This document shows, piece by piece, positions 1-8,700 of a stretch of DNA of 64,000 nucleotides; the stretch's first letter is position 1; each line of letters opens with the position of its first letter. Both the position numbers and the translations under genes were made by a program. Source of the stretch: Nannocystis sp. GTDB lineage: Bacteria; Myxococcota_A; Polyangia; Nannocystales; Nannocystaceae. Below the pieces are notes generated by a model. The model saw only the letters and a program-made list of their open reading frames with translations. It was not told the origin of the DNA and did no database searches. The stretch lies in contig JADJRG010000022.1 in assembly GCA_016712315.1 (NCBI GenBank), forward strand, positions 682,001 to 746,000. Direction: 5' to 3'.

Positions 1-390
1 GGCTGGGGCCTACGCTCCCCCGTCCCCACCTACAGCGACACCGTCTACGCCGACGTCACCCTCGCCGCCGGCGCCGCCCTCCCGCTCGCCAAGGAGCACG
101 AGGAGCGCGCCCTCTACCTCATCGAAGGCGAGCTCGAGCTCGACGGCCAGCGCCACGCCCCCGGCCAGCTCCTGGTCCTTCGGTCAGGCGTCGATCTCAC
201 CGTCCGCGCCGCCCAGCCCGCCCGCTTCTTCGTCCTCGGCGGCGAAGCCATGGACGGCCCCCGCCACATCTGGTGGAACTTCGTCGCCTCCACCCGCGAG
301 CGCATCGAGGCCGCCAAGGAGCAGTGGCGCGCCGGCGGCTTCCCGCCGGTCCCCGAGGAGCACGAGTTCATCCCGCTCCCCGACGCCTGA
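1..390 (+). CDS. Pirin-family protein, C-terminal part (5' end outside window)
   Basis: The frame is open from the first base and stops at TGA 388-390, giving 129 residues of the C-terminal end of a protein. A cupin-like stretch (EERALYLIEGELELDG, then a second half-barrel ending RFFVLGGEAM) is followed by the tail GPRHIWWNFVAS, which is characteristic of pirin-like bicupins. The ending with a basic/acidic helix (RERIEAAKEQWRAG) and a PLPD-type terminus is typical of bacterial pirins. Known members are iron-binding cupins, some with quercetinase activity; the metal ligands lie mostly in the missing N-terminal cupin, so activity cannot be judged here. The next gene follows after about 146 bp. 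Confidence 0.85.
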   Translation, partial: GWGLRSPVPTYSDTVYADVTLAAGAALPLAKEHEERALYLIEGELELDGQRHAPGQLLVLRSGVDLTVRAAQPARFFVLGGEAMDGPRHIWWNFVASTRERIEAAKEQWRAGGFPPVPEEHEFIPLPDA

Positions 391-536
391 GGCGACGCAG
401 TCCGGTCCACAGCGCGCGGAGCCGAGCCGAGCGCGACCTCGGCCGCTCGCAGCCACTTCATCATCGTGGAACGAGCCCCTCGCGGCCGGCTGGCCGCGAG
501 CTTGCACCCACCGCGCCCATCGCCGACGATCGCCCG

Positions 537-1739
537 ATGTCCCTGAAACAGCTCGCCATCCAACACGCGGTCGTAACCGCCCTCTTCGGCCTCGTCAGCG
601 CCTGCGCCGGCGATGACGGCGGCAGCGGCTTCACCACGGCGACCACCACCACCAACCCCTCCACGACCGGCGCCAGCGCCACCACCACCGACGGCCTCAC
701 CGACGACGCCGCCACCATCGACGAAACCACCACGAGCACCACCGCGGCCTCGGAGACCGACGACACCACCACCGACACAACAACCGCCACCGACACCACC
801 GCCACCGACGCCACCGCCACCGACGCCACCGCCACCGACGCCACGACAACAGACACCACCGGCGAGCCCCCCGTCTGCGGCGACGGCAACGTCGACCCAG
901 GCGAAGAGTGCGACGACGCCAACGATGACAACCAAGACGCCTGCCTCGACGACTGCACCAACGCCACCTGCGGCGACGGCTACCTCCAAGACGGCGTCGA
1001 AGGCTGCGACGACGGCAACGACGACGACGGGGACGAGTGCACCAACGCCTGCGAGCTCGCCGCCTGCGGCGACGCCATCGTCCACGAAGGGGTCGAGCAG
1101 TGCGATGACGGCAACCAGAGCAACACCGACGCCTGCACCAACGCCTGTGAGGACGCCGCGTGCGGCGACGGGTTCGTCCAGGCCGACGTAGAGCAGTGCG
1201 ACGACGGCAACCAGAGCAGCACCGACGAGTGCACCAACGCCTGCGAGGAGGCCGCGTGCGGCGATGGTTTCGTCCAGCCAGGAGAGGAGTGCGACGACAG
1301 CAACCAGAACAGCAACGACGGCTGCAGCAACCTTTGCAAGCTCGAGCCGAAGTGCGGAGGCGCCTTCACGACCGGCTGGTGCCCCCAGACTGGAACGAAG
1401 GAGCAGTTCACCCGCTGTGAGAGCGTCGCTGGCGGCGGCAAGACCTGCAACAACCCGTTCATTAAGTACGGAAACGTCGAGAACGGCGTGCCTGCCAACC
1501 ACCCTGGCAACAATTTCACCCTTTGGTGCCAGCAGCTCGGATTCGCTGGATACTCGGGCCAGGTCACCTACGGCAATCGCTCCTGCGACGCCCCCCAGGG
1601 GCGCCTCTTCGGCTGCACCGGTTATGACGAGAACATCTGGCACTGGTGTGATTGGCAAGACGGCAACTGGTACAACCAAGCCCTCAACTACCACAACTGC
1701 AACGACGGTCAGCAGATCGTAGCGATCACCTGTAACTGA
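537..1739 (+). CDS. DUF4215-repeat lipoprotein with Trp/Cys-rich C-terminal domain
   Basis: I chose ATG 537 because it puts a lipoprotein signal at the N terminus (hydrophobic residues 11-22, lipobox VSAC, Cys23). Residues 27-112 are a Thr/Asp/Ala-rich low-complexity linker. Residues about 113-272 hold five copies of the Cys-rich motif CGDG...C(D)DGN...C...C (DUF4215, common in myxobacterial surface proteins). Residues 273-400 form a separate domain rich in Trp, Cys and Asn (for example GTKEQFTRC and ENIWHWCDW) that I do not recognise. The open frame runs further upstream, but that extension has no signal sequence. Codon use in the last 360 bases is visibly less C-biased than in the repeats. 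Likely a surface-exposed lipoprotein of unknown function. Confidence 0.85.
   Translation: MSLKQLAIQHAVVTALFGLVSACAGDDGGSGFTTATTTTNPSTTGASATTTDGLTDDAATIDETTTSTTAASETDDTTTDTTTATDTTATDATATDATATDATTTDTTGEPPVCGDGNVDPGEECDDANDDNQDACLDDCTNATCGDGYLQDGVEGCDDGNDDDGDECTNACELAACGDAIVHEGVEQCDDGNQSNTDACTNACEDAACGDGFVQADVEQCDDGNQSSTDECTNACEEAACGDGFVQPGEECDDSNQNSNDGCSNLCKLEPKCGGAFTTGWCPQTGTKEQFTRCESVAGGGKTCNNPFIKYGNVENGVPANHPGNNFTLWCQQLGFAGYSGQVTYGNRSCDAPQGRLFGCTGYDENIWHWCDWQDGNWYNQALNYHNCNDGQQIVAITCN
783..842 (+). repeat. 15-bp tandem repeat encoding TATDA units in a lipoprotein linker
   Basis: Four consecutive in-frame copies of a 15-base unit, ACCGCCACCGACGCC; the first copy differs by one base (ACC in place of the last GCC). 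They lie in the Thr/Asp-rich linker of the upstream lipoprotein. The unit keeps the reading frame, so copy-number change would lengthen or shorten the linker without breaking the protein. Confidence 0.85.
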
Positions 1740-1759
1740 TCGCTACGCCTCGGGAGCCA

Positions 1760-1785
1760 CGCCGCAGCGCCCGCGCGCTGCGGCG
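1760..1785. terminator. Perfect 11-bp hairpin between convergent genes
   Basis: An 11-base arm (CGCCGCAGCGC), a four-base loop and the exact complementary arm lie between the stop of the DUF4215 lipoprotein (1739) and the stop of the oppositely oriented lipoprotein (1792). There is no T tract on either side, so it is not a classical intrinsic terminator. Its symmetry and position fit a bidirectional transcription end or RNA-stabilising hairpin. Confidence 0.5.
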
Positions 1786-1791
1786 TCGACC

Positions 1792-2805
1792 TCAGCCTGC
1801 GGTGAACGGCACGCGGCTCGCCTCGAACTCGATATAGAACCACCAGCCGCTGACGTCCCCGTTCAGGTCGCGGTCATCGTGGGTCTTCTTGCAGTTCTTC
1901 GTGTGTCCCGGCAGCAGCTCGCCGATCCCTTTGCCGCCGAGCAGCGGGATATCAGCCGGCAGCTTGGTCGCGTCTGCCACCTCCTCGCTGATGAACCCGC
2001 GGATGCTCCCTTGGATGATCTCGTCCGCCGGGTCGCCCACGTACTGCGCCGCGATCGTCGCGTCGGCGAAGGGCAATTGGAAGTCCCCCAGATCGAGCGT
2101 GAACGACAGCGGCCCCGCGCCGAAGCACGGCCCCTCGGTCGCGCCTGGCTTCGGGTTGTAATCCGCGGAGGAGAGCTCCCCCGGCACTGGCTCAAAGCAC
2201 ATCGTCCCCTCGCCCTGATTCTTGTACGTGGTCGGGCTCGGCTCCGTACCGGGCTTCACCACGCACGCGCTCGTCTCGATCGGCGCCGTACAGTCGCCGG
2301 TCGCGAACGCCACCTCACCGCCGGCCGCCTGGTCGAGCGGCATAAACAGCAGCATGAAGTTCATGTCGAGCAGGCCGTCCGGCGGCTCCGCCTTGTCGTT
2401 CTGGATCGCGTCGTTGAACTGCTTGTTCACCGAGTCGACCAGCGGCAGGTTGTTGTCCGTGATGTCCTCACAGCCGATCAGCGGCGTGATGAAGAAGTGC
2501 GGATCGCGGACGAAGATCTTATTGAAGCGGAACGCGTCGACGTTCGGGTCGCCCGTCGGGTCGCTCGTCGTCGTCGTCTCCGGGTCCGTCGTGCTGGTCG
2601 TCGGATCGGTCGTCGACGTCGACGTCGACTCTGAGCCAGCGCTGGTCGTCGGATCGGTCGTCGATGTCGAAGTCGACGTGGACGTCGAAGTCGACGTCGA
2701 CGGATCGGTCGCGCTGGTCTCGGCGGAGTCGTCCCCGCTGCACGCGACAGCGAGCAGCAGCGCGGGGGCGAACAGTGTCAGGGTCAGGTGCGGGAGCCTC
2801 ATCAT
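1792..2805 (-). CDS. Linker-type lipoprotein, unknown C-terminal domain
   Basis: The protein has 337 residues and starts MMRLPHLTL (a second ATG lies three bases downstream). A hydrophobic segment ends at AVAC-SGDD, predicting lipidation at Cys22. Residues about 25-85 are Ser/Thr/Asp repeats. The rest (about residues 88-337) is a folded-looking domain with spaced cysteines (GCED, GDCT, SACVV, TMCFE, GPCFG, KNCKK), consistent with disulfide bonding outside the cytoplasm. I do not recognise the domain; similar linker-plus-domain lipoproteins are abundant in myxobacteria. It is convergent with the preceding gene and divergent from the next, sharing a 139-bp spacer that contains the AT-rich stretch 2819-2831. 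Confidence 0.8.
   Translation of the reverse strand: MMRLPHLTLTLFAPALLLAVACSGDDSAETSATDPSTSTSTSTSTSTSTTDPTTSAGSESTSTSTTDPTTSTTDPETTTTSDPTGDPNVDAFRFNKIFVRDPHFFITPLIGCEDITDNNLPLVDSVNKQFNDAIQNDKAEPPDGLLDMNFMLLFMPLDQAAGGEVAFATGDCTAPIETSACVVKPGTEPSPTTYKNQGEGTMCFEPVPGELSSADYNPKPGATEGPCFGAGPLSFTLDLGDFQLPFADATIAAQYVGDPADEIIQGSIRGFISEEVADATKLPADIPLLGGKGIGELLPGHTKNCKKTHDDRDLNGDVSGWWFYIEFEASRVPFTAG
2593..2688 (-). repeat. Imperfect 48-bp duplication with GTCGAC-rich hexamer tracts
   Basis: The segment beginning GCTGGTCGTCGGATCGGTCG at 2593 recurs at 2641, 48 bases later, followed both times by alternating GTCGAC-like hexamers. It encodes the Ser/Thr/Asp linker of the minus-strand lipoprotein. Being a multiple of three, the duplication keeps the frame. 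Confidence 0.75.
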
Positions 2806-2944
2806 GTGTGCAGCCTAACAATTATTTCTCCCGTGGACGCAAGCGCACCGCGCCGAATTGTGCCTGTGCAAGCGTCTGCGCGGTCGATCGGCGCCGCCAC
2901 CTAGCCCTCATGCAGCCTGCCCGTTACCATCCCCCTTCGCCGCG

Positions 2945-4156
2945 ATGAAGCCCCTTTTTTTTGATCTCCGCACGCTGCCGGCCAGGCACGAGCTCCGTCA
3001 CGGCCTCACCCCCCTCCACCTCCGGCGCTGGTCGCAGATCCACCGGCGCAGGCGCCTCCACCGCGACCCTCTCTTCCGAAGCAGCCGCGCCGAGGTGATC
3101 CGCGTGCTCCGCGGCTTCGAGTGGGACACCACCCTGCCCGTGCGACCGGCCGCGGATCCTCAGCTCCTCCGCGCCGTCGCCTGGAACATCGAGCGAGGCA
3201 AGCGCTTCGACGCCTTGCTCGGCCTGCTCACCCACGAGCCGGAGCTCGCCGGCGCCGATCTCTTCTTCCTCACCGAGCTCGACATCGGCATGGGCCGCTC
3301 GGAGAACCGCAACATCCCGCGAGAGCTCGCCGAGGCGCTCGGCCTCCACTACGTCTTCGCCAACCAGCACATCGTCCTCGCCCCTGGCGACTCTGGCGAG
3401 CAGCACGTCAAGGCCCCCAACACCCTCGCCATGCACGGCTGCGCCTTGCTCTCGCGCTACCCGATCCGCCGCTTCGCCGCCGTCACCTTACCGGAGCGGC
3501 TCGACAAGTTCCGCGCCTTAGAGAAGCGCCTCGGCCACAAGCGGGCGATCCTCGCCGAGATCGAGCTCCCTGACGGCCCGATCGGCGTCGCCGTCGTCCA
3601 CCTCGATCCGTTCGCGTCAGCCCGCCACCGCGCCGCCCAGCTCGCCCGGATCCTCAGCGCCGCCGAGCACCTCCACGTCGATCGCCTCCTCCTCGGCGGC
3701 GACCTCAACACTACCACCTACGACTTCACCAACGCCCTCGGCCTCAGCATCAACATCGCTCACAAGCTGCTCCGCTTCGGCTTCGCCGGCACCATCGAGC
3801 AGTACATGACCCCGGATCGGGTCTTCGAGCGCCCCGTCTTCCGCGTGCTCGAGCGCCACGGCCTCACCGTCGACGCCTTCAACGACCGCGAGCGCGGCAC
3901 CATTTATTACGACGCCAACGACCCCGAGCTGATCGCCAAGACCCTCGCGTACATCCCTAAACCCCTGTGGAGGTGGATGCAGCGGCGCCTCGAGCCTTGG
4001 GGCGGCCGGATCCCCCTGCGCTTCGACTGGTTCGCCGGCCGCGGCCTCCGCCCCGTGCGCCCGCGCGTGCTCGAGCGCCCCTGCTGGGGCGGCACCCACA
4101 TCTCGGATCACAACCCGATCTTCGTCGACATCGCCCTCGATCCCGCCGCGACCTGA
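2945..4156 (+). CDS. Endonuclease/exonuclease/phosphatase-superfamily hydrolase
   Basis: I chose ATG 2945 (MKPLFFDLRTLPARHELRHG); longer upstream starts add only low-complexity sequence. The 403-residue protein shows the metal-dependent EEP fold motifs in order: AWNIERGKRF (Asn and Glu metal site), FLTELDIGMGRSENRN, VVHLDPFA, GGDLNTTTYDF and the terminal ISDHNPIFVDI (catalytic SDHxP). The family includes DNases, sphingomyelinases and inositol phosphatases, so the substrate cannot be assigned. No signal peptide is evident, suggesting a cytoplasmic enzyme. About 80 residues precede the catalytic domain and contain a conspicuously basic stretch (HLRRWSQIHRRRRLHRD). It stands alone and is convergent with the next gene. 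Confidence 0.85.
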   Translation: MKPLFFDLRTLPARHELRHGLTPLHLRRWSQIHRRRRLHRDPLFRSSRAEVIRVLRGFEWDTTLPVRPAADPQLLRAVAWNIERGKRFDALLGLLTHEPELAGADLFFLTELDIGMGRSENRNIPRELAEALGLHYVFANQHIVLAPGDSGEQHVKAPNTLAMHGCALLSRYPIRRFAAVTLPERLDKFRALEKRLGHKRAILAEIELPDGPIGVAVVHLDPFASARHRAAQLARILSAAEHLHVDRLLLGGDLNTTTYDFTNALGLSINIAHKLLRFGFAGTIEQYMTPDRVFERPVFRVLERHGLTVDAFNDRERGTIYYDANDPELIAKTLAYIPKPLWRWMQRRLEPWGGRIPLRFDWFAGRGLRPVRPRVLERPCWGGTHISDHNPIFVDIALDPAAT

Positions 4157-4216
4157 TCGCGAGCGCGGCGACGAGCGACCGAGCGCCTCGCCGCCGCCTG
4201 AGATCCTCAGCGCGCG

Positions 4217-5011
4217 CTACAGCTCAAAGCCGCAGCACGCCGCCGCCGCCGCCGCCGCCTCGTCGCCCTCGAGCGGGCAGTAGCCCATGTTCTGGCAGCC
4301 TCCGTCGACCACGTCGTCGACCAAGCACTGGCAGCCCTGATTGTTGCACTTCATCGCATAGACCACGTCGCCGCAGTCGAAGCTGTGCGTGCAGCCGGGG
4401 CCCATCATCATCTTCGAGCCCACACACACCGGGTCGACCCCGCCGCCGCACGCCTCATCAGCCGCCGTCGCCAGCGCTCCGCACTCACCGAAGTCCTCGT
4501 TCTCGATGTTCTCGCAGGTGAGCGTGCCCAGGCACACGTTCAGCGCGATCTTCGCCGCCGCACACCCATCCGAGTCGGCCATCGAGAAGTCGTCCATACA
4601 GTCCGCCACGCAGGCCTCTGGCGGCACGCCGACGCACCCGGCGAGGTTCTCGCAGGCGATCTCGCAGCTCTTCATGCCATCGACCTCGCCGCCGGTGGTC
4701 GCGTCCGTGGTCCCGGTCGTCGCGTCCGTCGTTGTCGTCGGGTCGTCCGTCGTCGAGCCCGAGGACGTCGACGGATCACCCGTCGTCGAGCTGGTGCTCG
4801 AGGTCTCGCCTTCCGTGCCTGCCGACGTCGATCCGCTGGTCGTGCTCGTCGTCGCGCCGCTGGTCGACGTGTCCGCCGTCGTCGACGACTCCTCGCCCGT
4901 CGTCGCGCCCGTCGCCCCGTCGTCGCCGGAGCAGGCGGCGAGGAGCGTGCATAGCGCCACTGCGCTCAGGATCACAGGAGAGCACCTCTTCTTCAGGATT
5001 AGTCCGGTCAC
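4217..5011 (-). CDS. Cys-rich linker-type lipoprotein
   Basis: I place the start at GTG 5011 (TGLILKKRCSP...), which gives a positively charged N terminus, a hydrophobic core and the lipobox LAAC-SGDD. The frame stays open to ATG 5092, but that extension would bury the signal. A Thr/Ser/Gly-rich linker covers roughly residues 35-105. The C-terminal 155 residues carry about twenty cysteines (for example CEIACENLAGC, CGALATAADEACGG, NNQGCQC and AACCGFEL), suggesting a compact disulfide-bonded surface domain with an all-alanine stretch near the end. Function unknown. The convergent spacer 4157-4216 contains 11-base arms with one mismatch (GCGGCGACGAG / CTCGCCGCCGC) that could form a terminator hairpin. 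Confidence 0.75.
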   Translation of the reverse strand: MTGLILKKRCSPVILSAVALCTLLAACSGDDGATGATTGEESSTTADTSTSGATTSTTSGSTSAGTEGETSSTSSTTGDPSTSSGSTTDDPTTTTDATTGTTDATTGGEVDGMKSCEIACENLAGCVGVPPEACVADCMDDFSMADSDGCAAAKIALNVCLGTLTCENIENEDFGECGALATAADEACGGGVDPVCVGSKMMMGPGCTHSFDCGDVVYAMKCNNQGCQCLVDDVVDGGCQNMGYCPLEGDEAAAAAAACCGFEL

Positions 5012-5148
5012 GGGGCTACCTATCCAGGACGCACGAGCACGTGTCAATCTCTGCGCCCCCCATCTGCACGTCACCGATGACCGCTCCCTCACGCGGCTCG
5101 CACACGACGCCCTTGGCCATCGTTCGGCGCGCTGATACCGTCGCGCCC

Positions 5149-5736
5149 GTGGCGACGCCTGCAGTGCATCAATTTCAATTTCAACCGACCAACGAGTCGA
5201 CCCTCGACTTCAGCGCGGTCGAGGTCCGCGTCTCTGGCGTCGAGGGGCGCGGCGTCTACGCGGCGCGCGCTCTCCCCGCCGGCGCCTTCGTCGCCCCGCT
5301 GACCGGGACGCTCGTGCCTTCCCACATCGCAGAGGCCCCGGGCTATGCGCGCATGGCCTTACAGATCGACGACGATTGGTGGCTCGAGGAGCTCGGGTTC
5401 GCCGATGACTTCATCAATCACAGCTGCGAGCCAAACCTCCGCTTCTCCGCCGCAGGAGACGCCCTCGAAGCCGCTCGGGACATCCGCGCCGGCGAGGAAT
5501 TATTCTTTGATTATGCGACCTCGCTCTACGATGGCGGTTGGCGCGTCGCGTGTCGCTGCGGCTCAGCGCATTGCCGCGGGCTTATCACCGGATTTGAGGA
5601 TCTCGCGCCGGAGCTGCGGCGCAAGCTCCTCGCGACTTGCCTCCCTTACATCCGCAGGAAAGGCGAGTCCTCACCGGAGGCTGTGGCGATGACGGGAACC
5701 ACGGCCTCACGTCGCAGTCCTCCCCCGCCAGCATGA
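5149..5736 (+). CDS. SET-domain protein (putative lysine methyltransferase)
   Basis: GTG 5149 is the most likely start; GTG 5164 is an alternative. The 195-residue protein consists mainly of a SET domain: GRGVYAARALPAGAFV (SAM-binding entry), NHSCEPN at residues 90-96, GEELFFDYA, and a post-SET cysteine cluster C135-R-C137-G...C142-R-G that normally binds zinc next to the active site. SET proteins methylate protein lysines using S-adenosylmethionine. Bacterial members are scattered and mostly uncharacterised, with histone-like or ribosomal proteins as possible targets. No signal peptide is present, so it should be cytoplasmic. Its stop overlaps the start of the following macroglobulin gene (ATGA), implying translational coupling to a secreted protein with no obvious shared pathway. 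Confidence 0.85.
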   Translation: MATPAVHQFQFQPTNESTLDFSAVEVRVSGVEGRGVYAARALPAGAFVAPLTGTLVPSHIAEAPGYARMALQIDDDWWLEELGFADDFINHSCEPNLRFSAAGDALEAARDIRAGEELFFDYATSLYDGGWRVACRCGSAHCRGLITGFEDLAPELRRKLLATCLPYIRRKGESSPEAVAMTGTTASRRSPPPPA

Positions 5737-8700
5737 CCACCGCGCCTCATCGCCGCGCCCTCGCGCTCGTCTTCGGCCTCCTCGCCGCGACCTGCACCCC
5801 CCGCGGCGCCCCCAGCGATCGCCTCGAGCGCGCCCCACCGGCCAACCCCCGCCTCGCCGACATCTTCGAGCCCGCCGCCCTCGATCGAGGCCCGCCCCCG
5901 CCCTCGCTGCCCGGAGTCCCCCTCACCATCCTCGACAGCGGCCCCCGCGGCCGCAGCGGCGGCGGCGAGATCTACGTCCGCTTCAACCGGCCCGTCGCCC
6001 CCCTCGACCTCGACGTAGACGCCAGCGTCCCCCTCCGCCTCGATCCTCCCGTCCCGGGAAAGACCCGCTGGAAGGCGCCTGACCGCCTCGTCTTCACCCC
6101 CGACGCCCCCCTGGCCCTCGCCCAGACCTACACCGTCAGCTTCCACGACGCGGCGAGCGATCTCGCCCCGGTGACCTGGCAATTCGAGACCGAGCGCCCC
6201 CAAGTCGCAGAAGGCGCCGTCATCGACGACGACAACGACGACCCCGAGCGAGGCATCTCCCGCGCCGCCCCCGTCCTGCTCACCTTCTCCCAACCCGTCG
6301 ATCTCGCCGCCCTCCGCCCCCACGTCCACGCCAGCGCCCGCCAACTCACCGACGACGACGACGAAGCCAAACCGAGCGGCCCGCCGCGCCCGCTGGCCTT
6401 TGACCTCCGCCCGCTCACCCCCGCGCTGATCAAGCGCCACGATCTCACCCACCTCGGCCTCGACCCCGACCTCACCTTCCTCGTCACTCCCCGCGATCGC
6501 TGGCCTGCCGACGCGCAGATCACCCTCGAAGTCCGCCCCGGTCTACGCGGCCGCGGCGGCCCCTTGCCCTCCGACACCCCCTGGGCGCTCGACCTACGCA
6601 CCCACCGCCGCCAAGCCATCACCAAGGCGACCTGCGGCGGCCCGGATCTCTGCCCCCTCGACACCGTCACCGTCCACCTCCGCAACCAGATCCGCGGCCG
6701 CGACATCCGCACGATCACCGTCAGCCCGCGCCCCCGCCACAGCCAGATCCGCCTCGACGACGCCTGGCAGGACGACGACTACGGCCAACAGATCGCCCTC
6801 CACGGCGCCTTCCTCCCCGGCCGCACCTATACCGTCACCGTGCCCGCCGGGCTGCGTGATCGCCACGGCCAAGCCCTCCAAGAGCCGCTCAGTCACCGCT
6901 TCACCATCGATCATCAGCCCACCCTCGAGATCCTCCCCGACCGAGGCACCTTCCAACCCGGCGACCCCAAGATCGCCGGCGTCCGGACCCGCCACCTGAG
7001 CGCCCTGGAGCTCCGCGCCGCCCTCCTGGACGAAGCCGACTACGCCGAGCGCCTGCGCCGCGGCCCCGGCGATCCCCTGCACGCCCAGTGGCCCGCCCGC
7101 CCCCTCGAGGAGCGCCACCAGGCCCTCCCCCTCGCCCCGCGGGGCGCCACCGAGTACGCAGAGCGCGAATTCGACCTCACCGCCCTCTTCGGCCGCCGCC
7201 ACGGCGTCGCCCTCCTTGAAGTCCGCGCCACCGAGCGCACAGGCCGCGCCAACCCGGCCCACGACCTACCGCTCCAGCGCGTCATCCTCCAGCTCAGCGA
7301 CCTCGGCCCCCTCGCCCTCACCTCCCTCCCGCGCTCCCTCATCCAGCTCGTCCGCACTGGCACCCAAGAGCCCGTCCCTGGCGCCCTGATCCTCCTCTAC
7401 GACGGCGCCACGACCCCACGCCTGCTCGGCCGCACCGATCCCCAGGGCATCCTCCAACTCCCCGCCCTCGACGCCTGGCCCGGCGCCGACCCCATGCAGG
7501 GCGGCGAGCGCGCCGTGCTCGTCGCCCGCGACCCCACCAGCGAAGACCGCGCCTTCCTCGTCCTCAACAAGCTCAGCGATCCCGCCCCCACCGCCCCGCT
7601 CCGCCGCGGCGAGCACCTACGCGCCCAGATCCTCAGCGAACGCGACGCCTACCGCCCTGGCGAAGCTCTCAAGCTCGTCGGCTGGACCGCCATCGACACC
7701 CCCTACGAGCCCAGCGGCCTGCGCCCCCTGCCTGGGCGCCCCACCGTCGAGCTCTCCCTCATCGACGCCCACGGCGACAAGATCGCCGCCCGCAGCGTCC
7801 GCGCCACCGCCGACGGGAAATTCTCCGCCTCCCTCACGATCCCCGCAGGCGCCCGCCTCGGCCGCCTCACCGCCCGCGCCGAGCTCTGGGGCGCCGTCAC
7901 CGAGCGCCGCGTCAAGCTCGAGGACTTCCGCACCCCTGAGTTCCAAGTCGACGCCCACCTCCGCCGCTCCGAGCTGATCGCTGGCGAGCGCGCCCAAGCC
8001 CACATCAACGCCACCTACTACTTCGGCGCCCCCGTCCCCGTCCACGACGTCGACGCCCGCACCACCTGCCGCGTCGCCCGTTTTCGCCCCCCTGGCCTCG
8101 ATCCCCGCTGGACCGTCGGCGCCCCACAAAAGGCCTCTCCCAGCGTCGTCGGCCCGCGCACCCACGTCCCTGGCGCCCCCAGCGGCGCCCTCGACCTCGA
8201 GATAGGCCTGCCTCTTCGCCAGCACGAGTCCCCCCAGCGCTGCGAGATCAGCCTCCTCCTCCGCGACGCCTCGCTCCAGGCGATCGGCGCCGATCTCTCC
8301 CTGCTCGTCCACCCCGCCGCCTACTACCTCGCCCTCGCCCTGCCCAGGCGCCCCGTCGCCGGCCAGCCCCTCGCGATCCCCCTCCGCGCCCTCGCCCCCG
8401 ACGGCGCCCGCGTCGCCGCCCGAGACATCCAAGTCCAGATCAAGCGGCGCCCACCCCACAGCAAGCGCGAATTCACGCTCACCACCACCTGCACCCTCAA
8501 CCCCGGCCTCAGCGGCGACGACCCCACCTGCGCGCTCCCCGCCGCAGAAGAGGGCACCTACCAGATCGAAGCCCGCGGCGCCGATGGCCCCCGCCAGGCC
8601 CTCACCACCGCCACCTTCACCGTCCAGCCCAAGCCTCAAGGGCTCCACGCCGCTGGCCGGCCCCGGCCCGCCCTCACCGTCGAGCTCACACCGACCGAGC

